Positions 57,923-64,000 of a DNA stretch of 64,000 nt are shown here, piece by piece. The notes under the pieces are model-generated. The model ran no database searches, had not been told where the DNA came from, and worked only from the letters and a program-made list of their open reading frames with translations. The position numbers and the translations under genes were made by a program. Source of the DNA: Pseudomonadales bacterium (GTDB lineage: Bacteria > Pseudomonadota > Gammaproteobacteria > Pseudomonadales > Pseudohongiellaceae); NCBI GenBank assembly GCA_012103535.1, contig WLWQ01000002.1, positions 1,178,001 to 1,242,000 on the forward strand. Reading direction: 5' to 3'. How positions within the stretch are numbered: position 1 is the stretch's first letter; each line of letters starts with the position of its first letter.

Positions 57923-57955
57923 AGGCTAGCTACTAGCCTGGGCTTTATACCCAGG
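57923..57955 (+). promoter_or_regulatory. Two overlapping hairpins in the DUF1820 leader
   Basis: AGGCTA (57923-57928) pairs with TAGCCT (57934-57939). CCTGGG (57937-57942) pairs with CCCAGG (57950-57955). The two share CCT at 57937-57939, so only one can form at a time. They lie 25-58 bp upstream of the DUF1820 ATG. A switch is possible; function is not shown. An ATTAC/GTAAT inverted repeat sits further upstream near 57885-57905. Confidence 0.35.
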
Positions 57956-57980
57956 AACAACACCGTAAGAGACTGATTTA

Positions 57981-58316
57981 ATGGGAAATTCTTCTGAGAT
58001 CTACAAAATAAGCTTCCTCAATAAGGGTAAGGTTTATGAGGTTTTTGTAAAACAGGTCTACCAGAGCGAACTCTATGGATTCATAGAGATCGAAGACTAT
58101 GTGTTTGACGAAAAATCCCAGATGGTAGTTGATCCTAGTGAAGAGAAACTCAAGGCAGAATTTAACGGTGTGAAGAGAAGTTTCATTCCAATGCAGGCTA
58201 TCATTCGCATTGATGAAGTGGACAAATCCGGTGTAAGCAAAATATCTGACGGCGACAATGTTACTCCGTTTCCTGTCTCACTCGTTGGCGGAAAGGCAGA
58301 TTCTCAGGATTCATAA
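57981..58316 (+). CDS. DUF1820 family protein
   Basis: 111 residues. The DUF1820 pattern is clear: IYKISFLNKGKVYEVFVKQV (about 7-26), then GFIEIEDYVFDE and the late SFIPMQAIIRIDEV. A small cytoplasmic beta-rich protein of unknown function, widespread in gammaproteobacteria. It is divergent from miaB and is followed by srkA 71 bp later. Confidence 0.87.
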   Translation: MGNSSEIYKISFLNKGKVYEVFVKQVYQSELYGFIEIEDYVFDEKSQMVVDPSEEKLKAEFNGVKRSFIPMQAIIRIDEVDKSGVSKISDGDNVTPFPVSLVGGKADSQDS

Positions 58317-58387
58317 ATGAGTTCTGAAGCTGCGTTCGGCGGCGTTTCTCCAATAAATCATTCCTTGCTGATCCACTAGCTGTAGCT

Positions 58388-59377
58388 ATGGATTACAGCC
58401 ATCCCTATGCCCAACTAACCCCAGATTGTGTGTTGGCTGCCGTGGAAAGCCTGAACTTCAATCCTGATGCCCGTATCTTTGCGCTAAACAGTTACGAGAA
58501 TCGCGTTTACCAGGTGGGTCTTGAGTCTGGTGAATCCATCGTGGTTAAGTTCTATCGCCCTGATCGATGGACTGAAGAACAAATACTGGAAGAGCATCGA
58601 TTCGCGCAAGAGTTAAGCGATCTCGAGATTCCCGTAATCGCTCCTCTAGATATAGCTCCGGCTGGAACATTACACATTTTCGAGAAATTTCAGCTCGCTG
58701 CATTTCCATTGTTTATTGGTAGGCCGCCAGAATTTGATAACCTCGATAATCTGCTGGTCATGGGTAGGTTTATTGGCAGAATACATGCAGTAGGAGCCAT
58801 GTCTAATTTTTTAGAGCGAGCAGAGCTTTCGATTGATAGATTTGCGATAAATAGTCGGGAATTTTTGTTAAGCAATGATTTTATACCCATGGAGTTAATA
58901 CCCGCCTACGAATCTTTAAGTCAGGATTTAATCGGTAGAGTTGAACCAAGGTTTGCGGAACATGGTGAGATTAAGTTATTGCGCATTCATGGTGACTGCC
59001 ATCCCGGAAATGTTTTGTGGAAAGAGGATACGCCTCACTTCGTAGATTTTGATGACACCATGATGGGTCCGGCCATGCAGGACTTGTGGATGATGTTGTC
59101 GGGAGACCGAAATCAGCGACAGGCGCAATTATTAGAATTGGCAGAAGGGTATAACGAATTTCACGACTTTCGCGCGGCGGAGCTTCCGCTTATTGAAAGT
59201 CTGCGCACATTAAGAATCATGAATTACAGCGCTTGGCTGGCTCGGCGTTGGGAAGACCCTGCATTTCCGCAGAGTTTTCCCTGGTTTAATACACAGCGCT
59301 ATTGGTCAGAACACATCTTGGAGCTAAGAGAGCAGCTGGCCGCTTTGGATGAACCTTCCCTGGAATTAATTTTTTAG
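58388..59377 (+). CDS. srkA: Stress response kinase A (YihE)
   Basis: 329 residues, the SrkA length. A choline-kinase-like fold: ENRVYQVGLESGESIVVKFYRP (ATP Lys, about residues 37-58), catalytic RIHGDCHPGNVLW (about 198-210) and the metal Asp in HFVDFDDTMMGP. In E. coli it counters MazEF-dependent cell death and envelope stress as a Ser/Thr kinase. In enterobacteria dsbA follows it; here a convergent thioredoxin-like gene is next. Confidence 0.92.
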   Translation: MDYSHPYAQLTPDCVLAAVESLNFNPDARIFALNSYENRVYQVGLESGESIVVKFYRPDRWTEEQILEEHRFAQELSDLEIPVIAPLDIAPAGTLHIFEKFQLAAFPLFIGRPPEFDNLDNLLVMGRFIGRIHAVGAMSNFLERAELSIDRFAINSREFLLSNDFIPMELIPAYESLSQDLIGRVEPRFAEHGEIKLLRIHGDCHPGNVLWKEDTPHFVDFDDTMMGPAMQDLWMMLSGDRNQRQAQLLELAEGYNEFHDFRAAELPLIESLRTLRIMNYSAWLARRWEDPAFPQSFPWFNTQRYWSEHILELREQLAALDEPSLELIF

Positions 59378-59386
59378 GGGCAAGAA

Positions 59387-59896
59387 CTAGTCGCCGGCTA
59401 ATACTTTCTGAACTTCTTCCTCGATAAGTTCCATGTCGCCATTGCGAAAGCCCATGTGAACCATCTTTACGCTACCGTCTGGTGCGACTAAATAGGATGA
59501 TGGCATGCCAATAACACCAAACAACTCTGCAGCATTGCCTTCAGGGTCTTGGGGAATAAGAAAATCCAATGGCGTATCTAGCAAGAAATCCAGTCCATCC
59601 TCAATAGGGTTATCCACGTTGACGGCAATGACTTCTAAACCCTGATCTTTGTATTTGTGATACATCTTATTGTACGAAGGCAGAGACAAGATGCAGGGAG
59701 CGCACCATGAAGCCCAAAAATCGATAAAGAGGGTTTTACCTTCCAGGTCTGAAAGTTTGATATTGGGTTTATCCGCATAGATTGAGGCTATATCGAAATC
59801 GGGAATCTGGTCTCCCTCTTCTACAGCTAGAGCAGTCGAGCAAACAACTAGCAGTGAAAGGCCGATCAGAGTCTTCAGTTGTCGCATTGGAGCCAT
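59387..59896 (-). CDS. TlpA-like periplasmic thioredoxin-fold protein
   Basis: 169 residues. Signal peptide (LIGLSLLVVCSTALA, cleavage near residue 24). Thioredoxin active site WASWCAPC (about 61-68) in a TlpA/ResA-type fold, with the cis-proline loop GVIGMPSSYLV. It probably reduces apocytochrome or other periplasmic disulfides. It is convergent with srkA. A second ATG lies 9 bases downstream. Confidence 0.88.
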   Translation of the reverse strand: MAPMRQLKTLIGLSLLVVCSTALAVEEGDQIPDFDIASIYADKPNIKLSDLEGKTLFIDFWASWCAPCILSLPSYNKMYHKYKDQGLEVIAVNVDNPIEDGLDFLLDTPLDFLIPQDPEGNAAELFGVIGMPSSYLVAPDGSVKMVHMGFRNGDMELIEEEVQKVLAGD

Positions 59897-60047
59897 GTGA
59901 AGTCCGTCCTAAATAGTTTTCATTTATCTGTTAACGCCGCGGGATAGCGCAATTTCTGCCGAAATTCCTGGGGTTGCGGCTAATATGGCTAATGATACTA
60001 AGAATTGGCTTCGACTAAAACTTACGAGCTTCAGGCAAATGGTCCTG

Positions 60048-61193
60048 CTAGGCAGGATTTGGGATTGGCTCGCCTAAATTTCTTAGCATTTTCTGCCAGC
60101 GGCGCCGCTGTACCTTCAAAGAGAACTGCATTTCCTTGTACTTGTCCTGAAGTTGAAGCTGGTCCCAATGCCCTAGTGTTTCTTGAATCTTCTTGCCCTT
60201 GGCTTCATACCAGGCTTGCCGATGTTCAGTCCATAACTGCAGAGTATGCAGAAACTGCTCGTATTCTAGCTCCAATCTTTTACGCCAATTCTCCGGAATG
60301 TCCAACAATTCACAACGTTCTGTTGCCAGGCGATATTGCATCTCCAATTTTGCTTTTTCTATTTGTGCAACGGTGCAACGTTTTAGATCCTTGGTCAGCC
60401 CAACCAGGGAACACAATTTAATCATCCATTTGGTTGGATCGAAGTGCCACCACTTTACACCGTTGCGATAATCCCATTGAAAAGTATGGTGATAGTTATG
60501 ATAACCCTCTCCATAAGTTATCAGGGCCAGTAAGGAATTATCCCGGGCAGTGCAATCGTCACTGTAAGGTTGGCGTCCCCACATATGGGCTAAGGAATTG
60601 ATGAGGTACGTCACGTGTTGACTTAATACCAGGCGCAGTAAACCTCCCAGCAGCAAACAAGCAATAATGTCACCATGGAGATAGCCGAGAAAAGCAGGTA
60701 GGCCAATATTGGTTAGCAACACCAACTTCAAGTAGTGCCGGTGTTGCCACATAACGATTGGATCTTTTTGCAAATCTTTTACATTCGAAAAATCTTCGAC
60801 ATGGCTTTCATATTTTCTAAGAATCCAGCCAATGTGTGAAAACCAAAAACCTCTTCCTGCAAAATAGGGATCGCGCGCATTGTTATCTACATACTGGTGA
60901 TGACGTCTATGATCGGAAGACCAATGCAAGATATCGTTTTGCAATGCGCAGGCTCCGCCAATGGCAAAGATGAATCTTAGGAAGGGGTGGGCACTGTATG
61001 TTTTATGTGACCACAGACGGTGATAACCGCCGGTGATAGACATGCCACAGAATCCCATTAAAAACACAAAAACCAGCCACTCGTAGAGGTCATAGCCATA
61101 GAAGTAACCATACAGCGGTACCAAGGTCACGGCACAGATTGGTGTGGCGGTAAATAGCACCATATTTATCCAATTAATCGGGGCTTTTTCCAT
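60048..61193 (-). CDS. Membrane acyl-CoA (delta-9 type) fatty acid desaturase
   Basis: 381 residues. Four hydrophobic spans and the three histidine boxes of membrane desaturases: HRLWSH (58-63), DHRRHH (94-99) and HNYHH (about 235), which hold the di-iron centre. Acyl-CoA desaturases of this kind keep membrane lipids fluid in the cold. The C-terminal 100 residues are a basic helical tail longer than in many bacterial homologues. No electron-transfer partner is adjacent. Confidence 0.9.
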   Translation of the reverse strand: MEKAPINWINMVLFTATPICAVTLVPLYGYFYGYDLYEWLVFVFLMGFCGMSITGGYHRLWSHKTYSAHPFLRFIFAIGGACALQNDILHWSSDHRRHHQYVDNNARDPYFAGRGFWFSHIGWILRKYESHVEDFSNVKDLQKDPIVMWQHRHYLKLVLLTNIGLPAFLGYLHGDIIACLLLGGLLRLVLSQHVTYLINSLAHMWGRQPYSDDCTARDNSLLALITYGEGYHNYHHTFQWDYRNGVKWWHFDPTKWMIKLCSLVGLTKDLKRCTVAQIEKAKLEMQYRLATERCELLDIPENWRKRLELEYEQFLHTLQLWTEHRQAWYEAKGKKIQETLGHWDQLQLQDKYKEMQFSLKVQRRRWQKMLRNLGEPIPNPA

Positions 61194-61441
61194 GGGATTG
61201 CATTCCTAAGGTTTGGCTATGAATTGCTGGTTAGACAAGAATAAAAACCAGTAGTTTCTTTTCCAGGGTGGCAGTACTCGATCTAAGTATAGTATCGGTA
61301 TTGGTTTCGCCAAATTGATTCTCTCAAGCCAATACTAGCATCGAATGTTTTGAGAGTTGAGTATGGATTATTTGCTAACAAACTTGTATTACTCTATTGA
61401 GAAAAGGGTTTACCACTAAATTAAAAAAATCGGGTTAGAAA

Positions 61442-61654
61442 ATGGATAACAAATTGGTTGATTTGGAAACTAAATTTAGTTTCCAGGAAGATCTTTTGCA
61501 GGATCTTAATGACGTTGTTGTCAAACAACAGAAAGAAATTGAAAGACTGGGAATTGAAATGAAACATTTACAGGAACAGATTTTAGATCTTGCAGATAGC
61601 CAGTCTGGACCAGCCGATTCTGTTGGAGTAGATGAAAAACCTCCTCATTATTAG
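61442..61654 (+). CDS. slyX: SlyX family protein
   Basis: 70 residues: a single amphipathic coiled coil (DLETKFSFQEDLLQDLNDVV onward) and the family ending EKPPHY. The role is unknown; it is named from its position next to slyD/slyA in enterobacteria, a context not seen here. It is single in a 730-bp span otherwise non-coding except its neighbours. Confidence 0.9.
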   Translation: MDNKLVDLETKFSFQEDLLQDLNDVVVKQQKEIERLGIEMKHLQEQILDLADSQSGPADSVGVDEKPPHY

Positions 61655-61844
61655 GGAGATTTTTAGATTCATATTGAGATCTGAGCTTCCTCATCAGCCT
61701 AATCTACGGGCGACCCACGCTTAGGTCAGACAGCGAGCTCTACTAAATGGCTATAAATCCTTAATAAACCTGAGCAATAACCCCGATTTTCTTCAGCTTC
61801 AATTCAGGTTGTCCTTGCTAAATTGCCATCCTAACAGAGCCCAT

Positions 61845-61882
61845 TTCCTGTCTATTCCCACAAGCTGTGGAATAACCAGGAA
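61845..61882 (+). promoter_or_regulatory. Extended hairpin in the leader of the glycine-zipper gene
   Basis: Outer stem TTCCTG (61845-61850) / CAGGAA (61877-61882). Inner stem TATTCC + ACA (61853-61858, 61860-61862, one C bulged) / TGT + GGAATA (61866-61874), with AGC as loop. It lies 40 bp upstream of the ATG. It could be a leader RNA structure or an operator; the 268-bp gap after slyX shows nothing else I can name. Confidence 0.4.
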
Positions 61883-61922
61883 GCAGGTTCCAGGGATAAT
61901 TTTCGAAGAATGAGGTATCAGG

Positions 61923-62450
61923 ATGAATCAGAGACTAGTTGCCGCCGCGGCGGCCATATCTACGCTTTTAGGATCAAACGTTCTTGCCGAAACCAGTTTT
62001 GAATATGCCGACGTAGTAGCCTCAACGCCTATTTATCAGGTGGTGCAGGTGTCCACGCCGCAAGAGCAATGCTGGGAAGAGGAGATGGCGGTAGATCGAT
62101 ATTCTCATCGCAATCAGTCAAATACGCCAGTGCTGGTAAGTACGATCATTGGTGGCGCTATTGGTAATGCGGTTGGTCACAATAAATCCAATCAAAGAGT
62201 AGGGGCGGTGCTTGGCGCCGTGTTGGGCCACTCTATTGGACGTGATATTATTCGTCAGAGAAGCCGCTCAGACTATGTTGAATACGAAACAGTGCAGCGC
62301 TGCAATACTGTTTATGAGCAGCATGAAGAAGAAAGACTGGTCGGTTATCAAGTCACTTACCTATATAACGGGGAAGAGTACTCTATTCGCACCGATTCCG
62401 ATCCAGGCGATCAAATTCGAATTCGAGTCAGTGTGCAACCAGTATTGTAA
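61923..62450 (+). CDS. Glycine-zipper 2TM domain envelope protein
   Basis: 175 residues. Signal peptide (AAAAAISTLLGSNVLA, cleavage near residue 22). The middle (about 70-107) has the glycine-zipper pattern IIGGAIGNAVGH and GAVLGAVLGHSIGRD, typical of outer-membrane or periplasmic zipper proteins such as the 17-kDa antigen family. The C-terminal half is polar and beta-like. The role is unknown. It comes 19 bp before the PepSY gene, possibly co-transcribed. Confidence 0.82.
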   Translation: MNQRLVAAAAAISTLLGSNVLAETSFEYADVVASTPIYQVVQVSTPQEQCWEEEMAVDRYSHRNQSNTPVLVSTIIGGAIGNAVGHNKSNQRVGAVLGAVLGHSIGRDIIRQRSRSDYVEYETVQRCNTVYEQHEEERLVGYQVTYLYNGEEYSIRTDSDPGDQIRIRVSVQPVL

Positions 62451-62469
62451 ATCGATCTAGGCATAACGC

Positions 62470-62844
62470 ATGAAGCTTTGCGAATCTGTCTGGAGTATGA
62501 GGGTAGTTTTGAAGAAACTCGGTCTAATAATTTCTGCTGCTTTGTTTCTGTTCAGCATGTCTGTTTACAGTTATGCGCAGCTAGTTCCTGTTCAAGTTGA
62601 ACAGAATCAATTAGATCGCGTAGCTCCTACACGAGATCTTCAGAACAATCCTCAGGCCAATGGCATTATTTCTGAAAGACAGGCAGTAAATTTTGCCCGG
62701 CAGAGATTTGCAGGGAATATCTTGCGTATTAGTTTGGTGGGCGAAGGTAATAACAGGCGTTATCAAATTCGCATGGAAAATCAAGGTAAGGTATTTACTG
62801 TGTTTGTGCATTCAACCACCGGTGAAGTTACCGGCGGCAATTAG
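62470..62844 (+). CDS. PepSY-domain exported protein
   Basis: 124 residues. Hydrophobic signal about 12-36 (ending SYAQ). The C-terminal 70 residues are a single PepSY domain: ISERQAVNFARQRFAGNILRI, then RRYQIRMENQGKVFTVFVHSTTG. PepSY domains often inhibit peptidases or sense the periplasm, and they are commonly encoded next to OmpR-type two-component genes, as here (37 bp before the response regulator). An inner ATG at codon 10 is an alternative. Confidence 0.82.
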   Translation: MKLCESVWSMRVVLKKLGLIISAALFLFSMSVYSYAQLVPVQVEQNQLDRVAPTRDLQNNPQANGIISERQAVNFARQRFAGNILRISLVGEGNNRRYQIRMENQGKVFTVFVHSTTGEVTGGN

Positions 62845-62881
62845 CTGACAACACAGTAAGGCATTTGGAGGTAAGTCGACT

Positions 62882-63550
62882 ATGCGTTTACTGGTCGTTG
62901 AAGATGAAAGCCTTTTGCGCCAGCAATTGGAGCAAGGCTTATCGAAAGAAGGTTATGTAGTTGACGCTGCGGAAGATGGAAAGTCAGGTCTCTATTACGC
63001 AACCGAATTCAGCTATGACGCAGCCATTATCGATATTGGTCTGCCGGAAATAGATGGAATATCCCTCATTAAAGAAATTCGCAGTGCCGGAAAAGAATTT
63101 CCAGTATTGATTCTTACTGCCCGTGGTGATTGGCAGGATAAAGTATCTGGTCTCGATGCTGGCGCAGATGATTACGTCGTTAAACCGTTTCAGATGGAAG
63201 AGATTATTGCTCGGCTCAATGCCTTGTTGCGACGAGCGGCTGGATTTTCCAAGCCAAAACTGGAATTCGGGCCTCTCACTTTGGATATAACCGCAAAGCG
63301 TTTAACAGTGAATGAAAAAAGCGTCGACCTGACTGCTTATGAATATAAGATGCTCGAATATTTAATGTTGCATCCCGGGCAGGTGATTTCCAAATCCGAA
63401 TTGACCGAGCATCTCTATGCGCAAGATTATGATCGCGATAGTAATGTGCTCGAGGTATTTGTTCGCCGCTTACGTCAGAAACTAGATCCTGAGCAAACCT
63501 TAAAGCCAATTGAAACCGTACGCGGACAAGGTTATCGTTTTAGTCTCTAA
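62882..63550 (+). CDS. OmpR-family response regulator (PhoP-like)
   Basis: 222 residues. Receiver domain (about 1-115): acidic pair in VVEDES, phospho-acceptor Asp in AAIIDIGLP (about 51), Thr in LILTARG and Lys in YVVKPF. A C-terminal winged helix (about 125-222) with NVLEVFVRRLRQKLD and IETVRGQGYRF. Likeness to PhoP/QseB is good. A strong GGAGG precedes the ATG. It pairs with the sensor gene at 63587. Confidence 0.92.
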   Translation: MRLLVVEDESLLRQQLEQGLSKEGYVVDAAEDGKSGLYYATEFSYDAAIIDIGLPEIDGISLIKEIRSAGKEFPVLILTARGDWQDKVSGLDAGADDYVVKPFQMEEIIARLNALLRRAAGFSKPKLEFGPLTLDITAKRLTVNEKSVDLTAYEYKMLEYLMLHPGQVISKSELTEHLYAQDYDRDSNVLEVFVRRLRQKLDPEQTLKPIETVRGQGYRFSL

Positions 63551-63586
63551 CAGCACTGCCTACATTGGGATATTTCTGAATTGGCA

Positions 63587-64000
63587 ATGACGCCTGATTC
63601 CACCGCCACTGATTATTCTCTGCAAACACGCTTGCTCATCGTGTTCAGTATCTTGCTCGGCGTGTTTCTGAGTCTAACGGGAGTGGTTCTCGATGGTGCT
63701 TTTCGAAATAGTATCGAAGCTGGTGCCCAGGATAGGTTGCAAGGTCAGATCTACCTGCTCCTGGCTGGGGCGGATGAAGAAAATGGCGAGTTCTTCTTTC
63801 TCGAAACTTTACAGGAGCCTCGATTCAGTCAGCTAGATTCTGGTCTTTACGGATTTATAAACAGTACTAACGCTGGAGAATTATGGCGAAGTGATTCCGC
63901 TAGGGCTTTTAGTTTTCCGGAACCGGAAATATTGCAGCAGCTTATCAATGTTGGTGAGACCAGATTCGATCGAGTGGCTATCGAAGATGAAGAAACATAC
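63587..64000 (+). CDS. Two-component sensor histidine kinase, PhoQ-like (partial, runs off right edge)
   Basis: 138 residues visible from ATG 63587; no stop before the window end. One membrane helix about 16-36 (LLIVFSILLGVFLSLTGVVL), then a periplasmic sensor segment with RLQGQIYLLLAGADE, LQEPRFSQLDSGLYGFI and LWRSDSA, a pattern I associate with PhoQ-like kinases next to PhoP-like regulators. The kinase domain lies beyond 64000, so the assignment rests on the N-terminal part and on its position 36 bp after the regulator gene. Confidence 0.75.
   Translation, partial: MTPDSTATDYSLQTRLLIVFSILLGVFLSLTGVVLDGAFRNSIEAGAQDRLQGQIYLLLAGADEENGEFFFLETLQEPRFSQLDSGLYGFINSTNAGELWRSDSARAFSFPEPEILQQLINVGETRFDRVAIEDEETY

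Overview
The window reads as chromosomal DNA of a marine-type gammaproteobacterium of moderate G+C. The evidence is gene content and gene order: fxsA-groES-groEL, a FabY-type ketosynthase of the Pseudomonas kind, serC-serA, slyX, ybeD-lipB-lipA, miaB-ybeZ-ybeY-ybeX, leuS-lptE-holA, and families such as DUF1244, DUF1820, DUF2164 and DUF523-DUF1722. A lineage near Pseudohongiellaceae/OM182 or another Pseudomonadales group is my guess, not something the sequence proves. I see no phage, insertion sequence, integrase or CRISPR array; the region is mostly dense housekeeping DNA.

Layout. 0-3.3 kb: an alkyltransferase-like repair protein, fxsA, and the groESL operon behind a near-consensus heat-shock promoter, closed by a long stem-loop. 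3.5-16.5 kb: mostly single genes in mixed orientation (O-acyltransferase, a stand-alone PuuD-like membrane domain, a coiled-coil membrane protein, enoyl-CoA hydratase, tRNA-Leu(UAG), a VWA plus membrane J-domain pair, an ATP/ADP-translocase-like carrier, class I fumarase, fabY, a metallo-beta-lactamase-fold enzyme, a VanY-like peptidase). 16.5-22.6 kb: a 397-bp leader region before hpf-DUF1244, then minus-strand genes araC/glxA-like, greB, dinB, serC and serA. 22.6-26.9 kb: a plus-strand chain of MBL hydrolase, GIY-YIG, TudS-like and VOC proteins facing an NhaC antiporter.

27.0-57.8 kb is one conserved locus with two converging arms. The left arm (proA-nadD-rsfS-rlmH-mrdA-rodA-rlpA-dacA-ybeD-lipB-lipA) covers proline and NAD synthesis, ribosome maturation, cell elongation and lipoylation. 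The right arm (miaB-ybeZ-ybeY-ybeX-leuS-lptE-holA) covers tRNA modification, rRNA processing, leucyl-tRNA, LPS export and the replicase clamp loader. As I recall, Pseudomonas has the same convergent order. mltB and lnt, usually present in such loci, are absent here. Between the arms (37.5-49.7 kb) lies lineage-variable cargo: two uncharacterised envelope proteins, a methyltransferase, an Hsp70-like protein, an exported cyclophilin with an extra domain, an NSS transporter, a Tat-exported HAD protein, a histidine kinase lacking its phospho-acceptor histidine, and an M3 lipoprotein peptidase.

57.9-64 kb: DUF1820, srkA, a TlpA-like thioredoxin, an acyl-CoA desaturase, slyX, a glycine-zipper protein, a PepSY protein, and a PhoPQ-like two-component system whose sensor runs off the right edge.

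No single cassette stands out as a clear new defence or biosynthetic system. The best leads are the His-less 7TM sensor kinase, the TudS-like/GIY-YIG chain, the VWA/J-domain pair, the structured leader upstream of hpf, and the exported enzymes in the cargo block.
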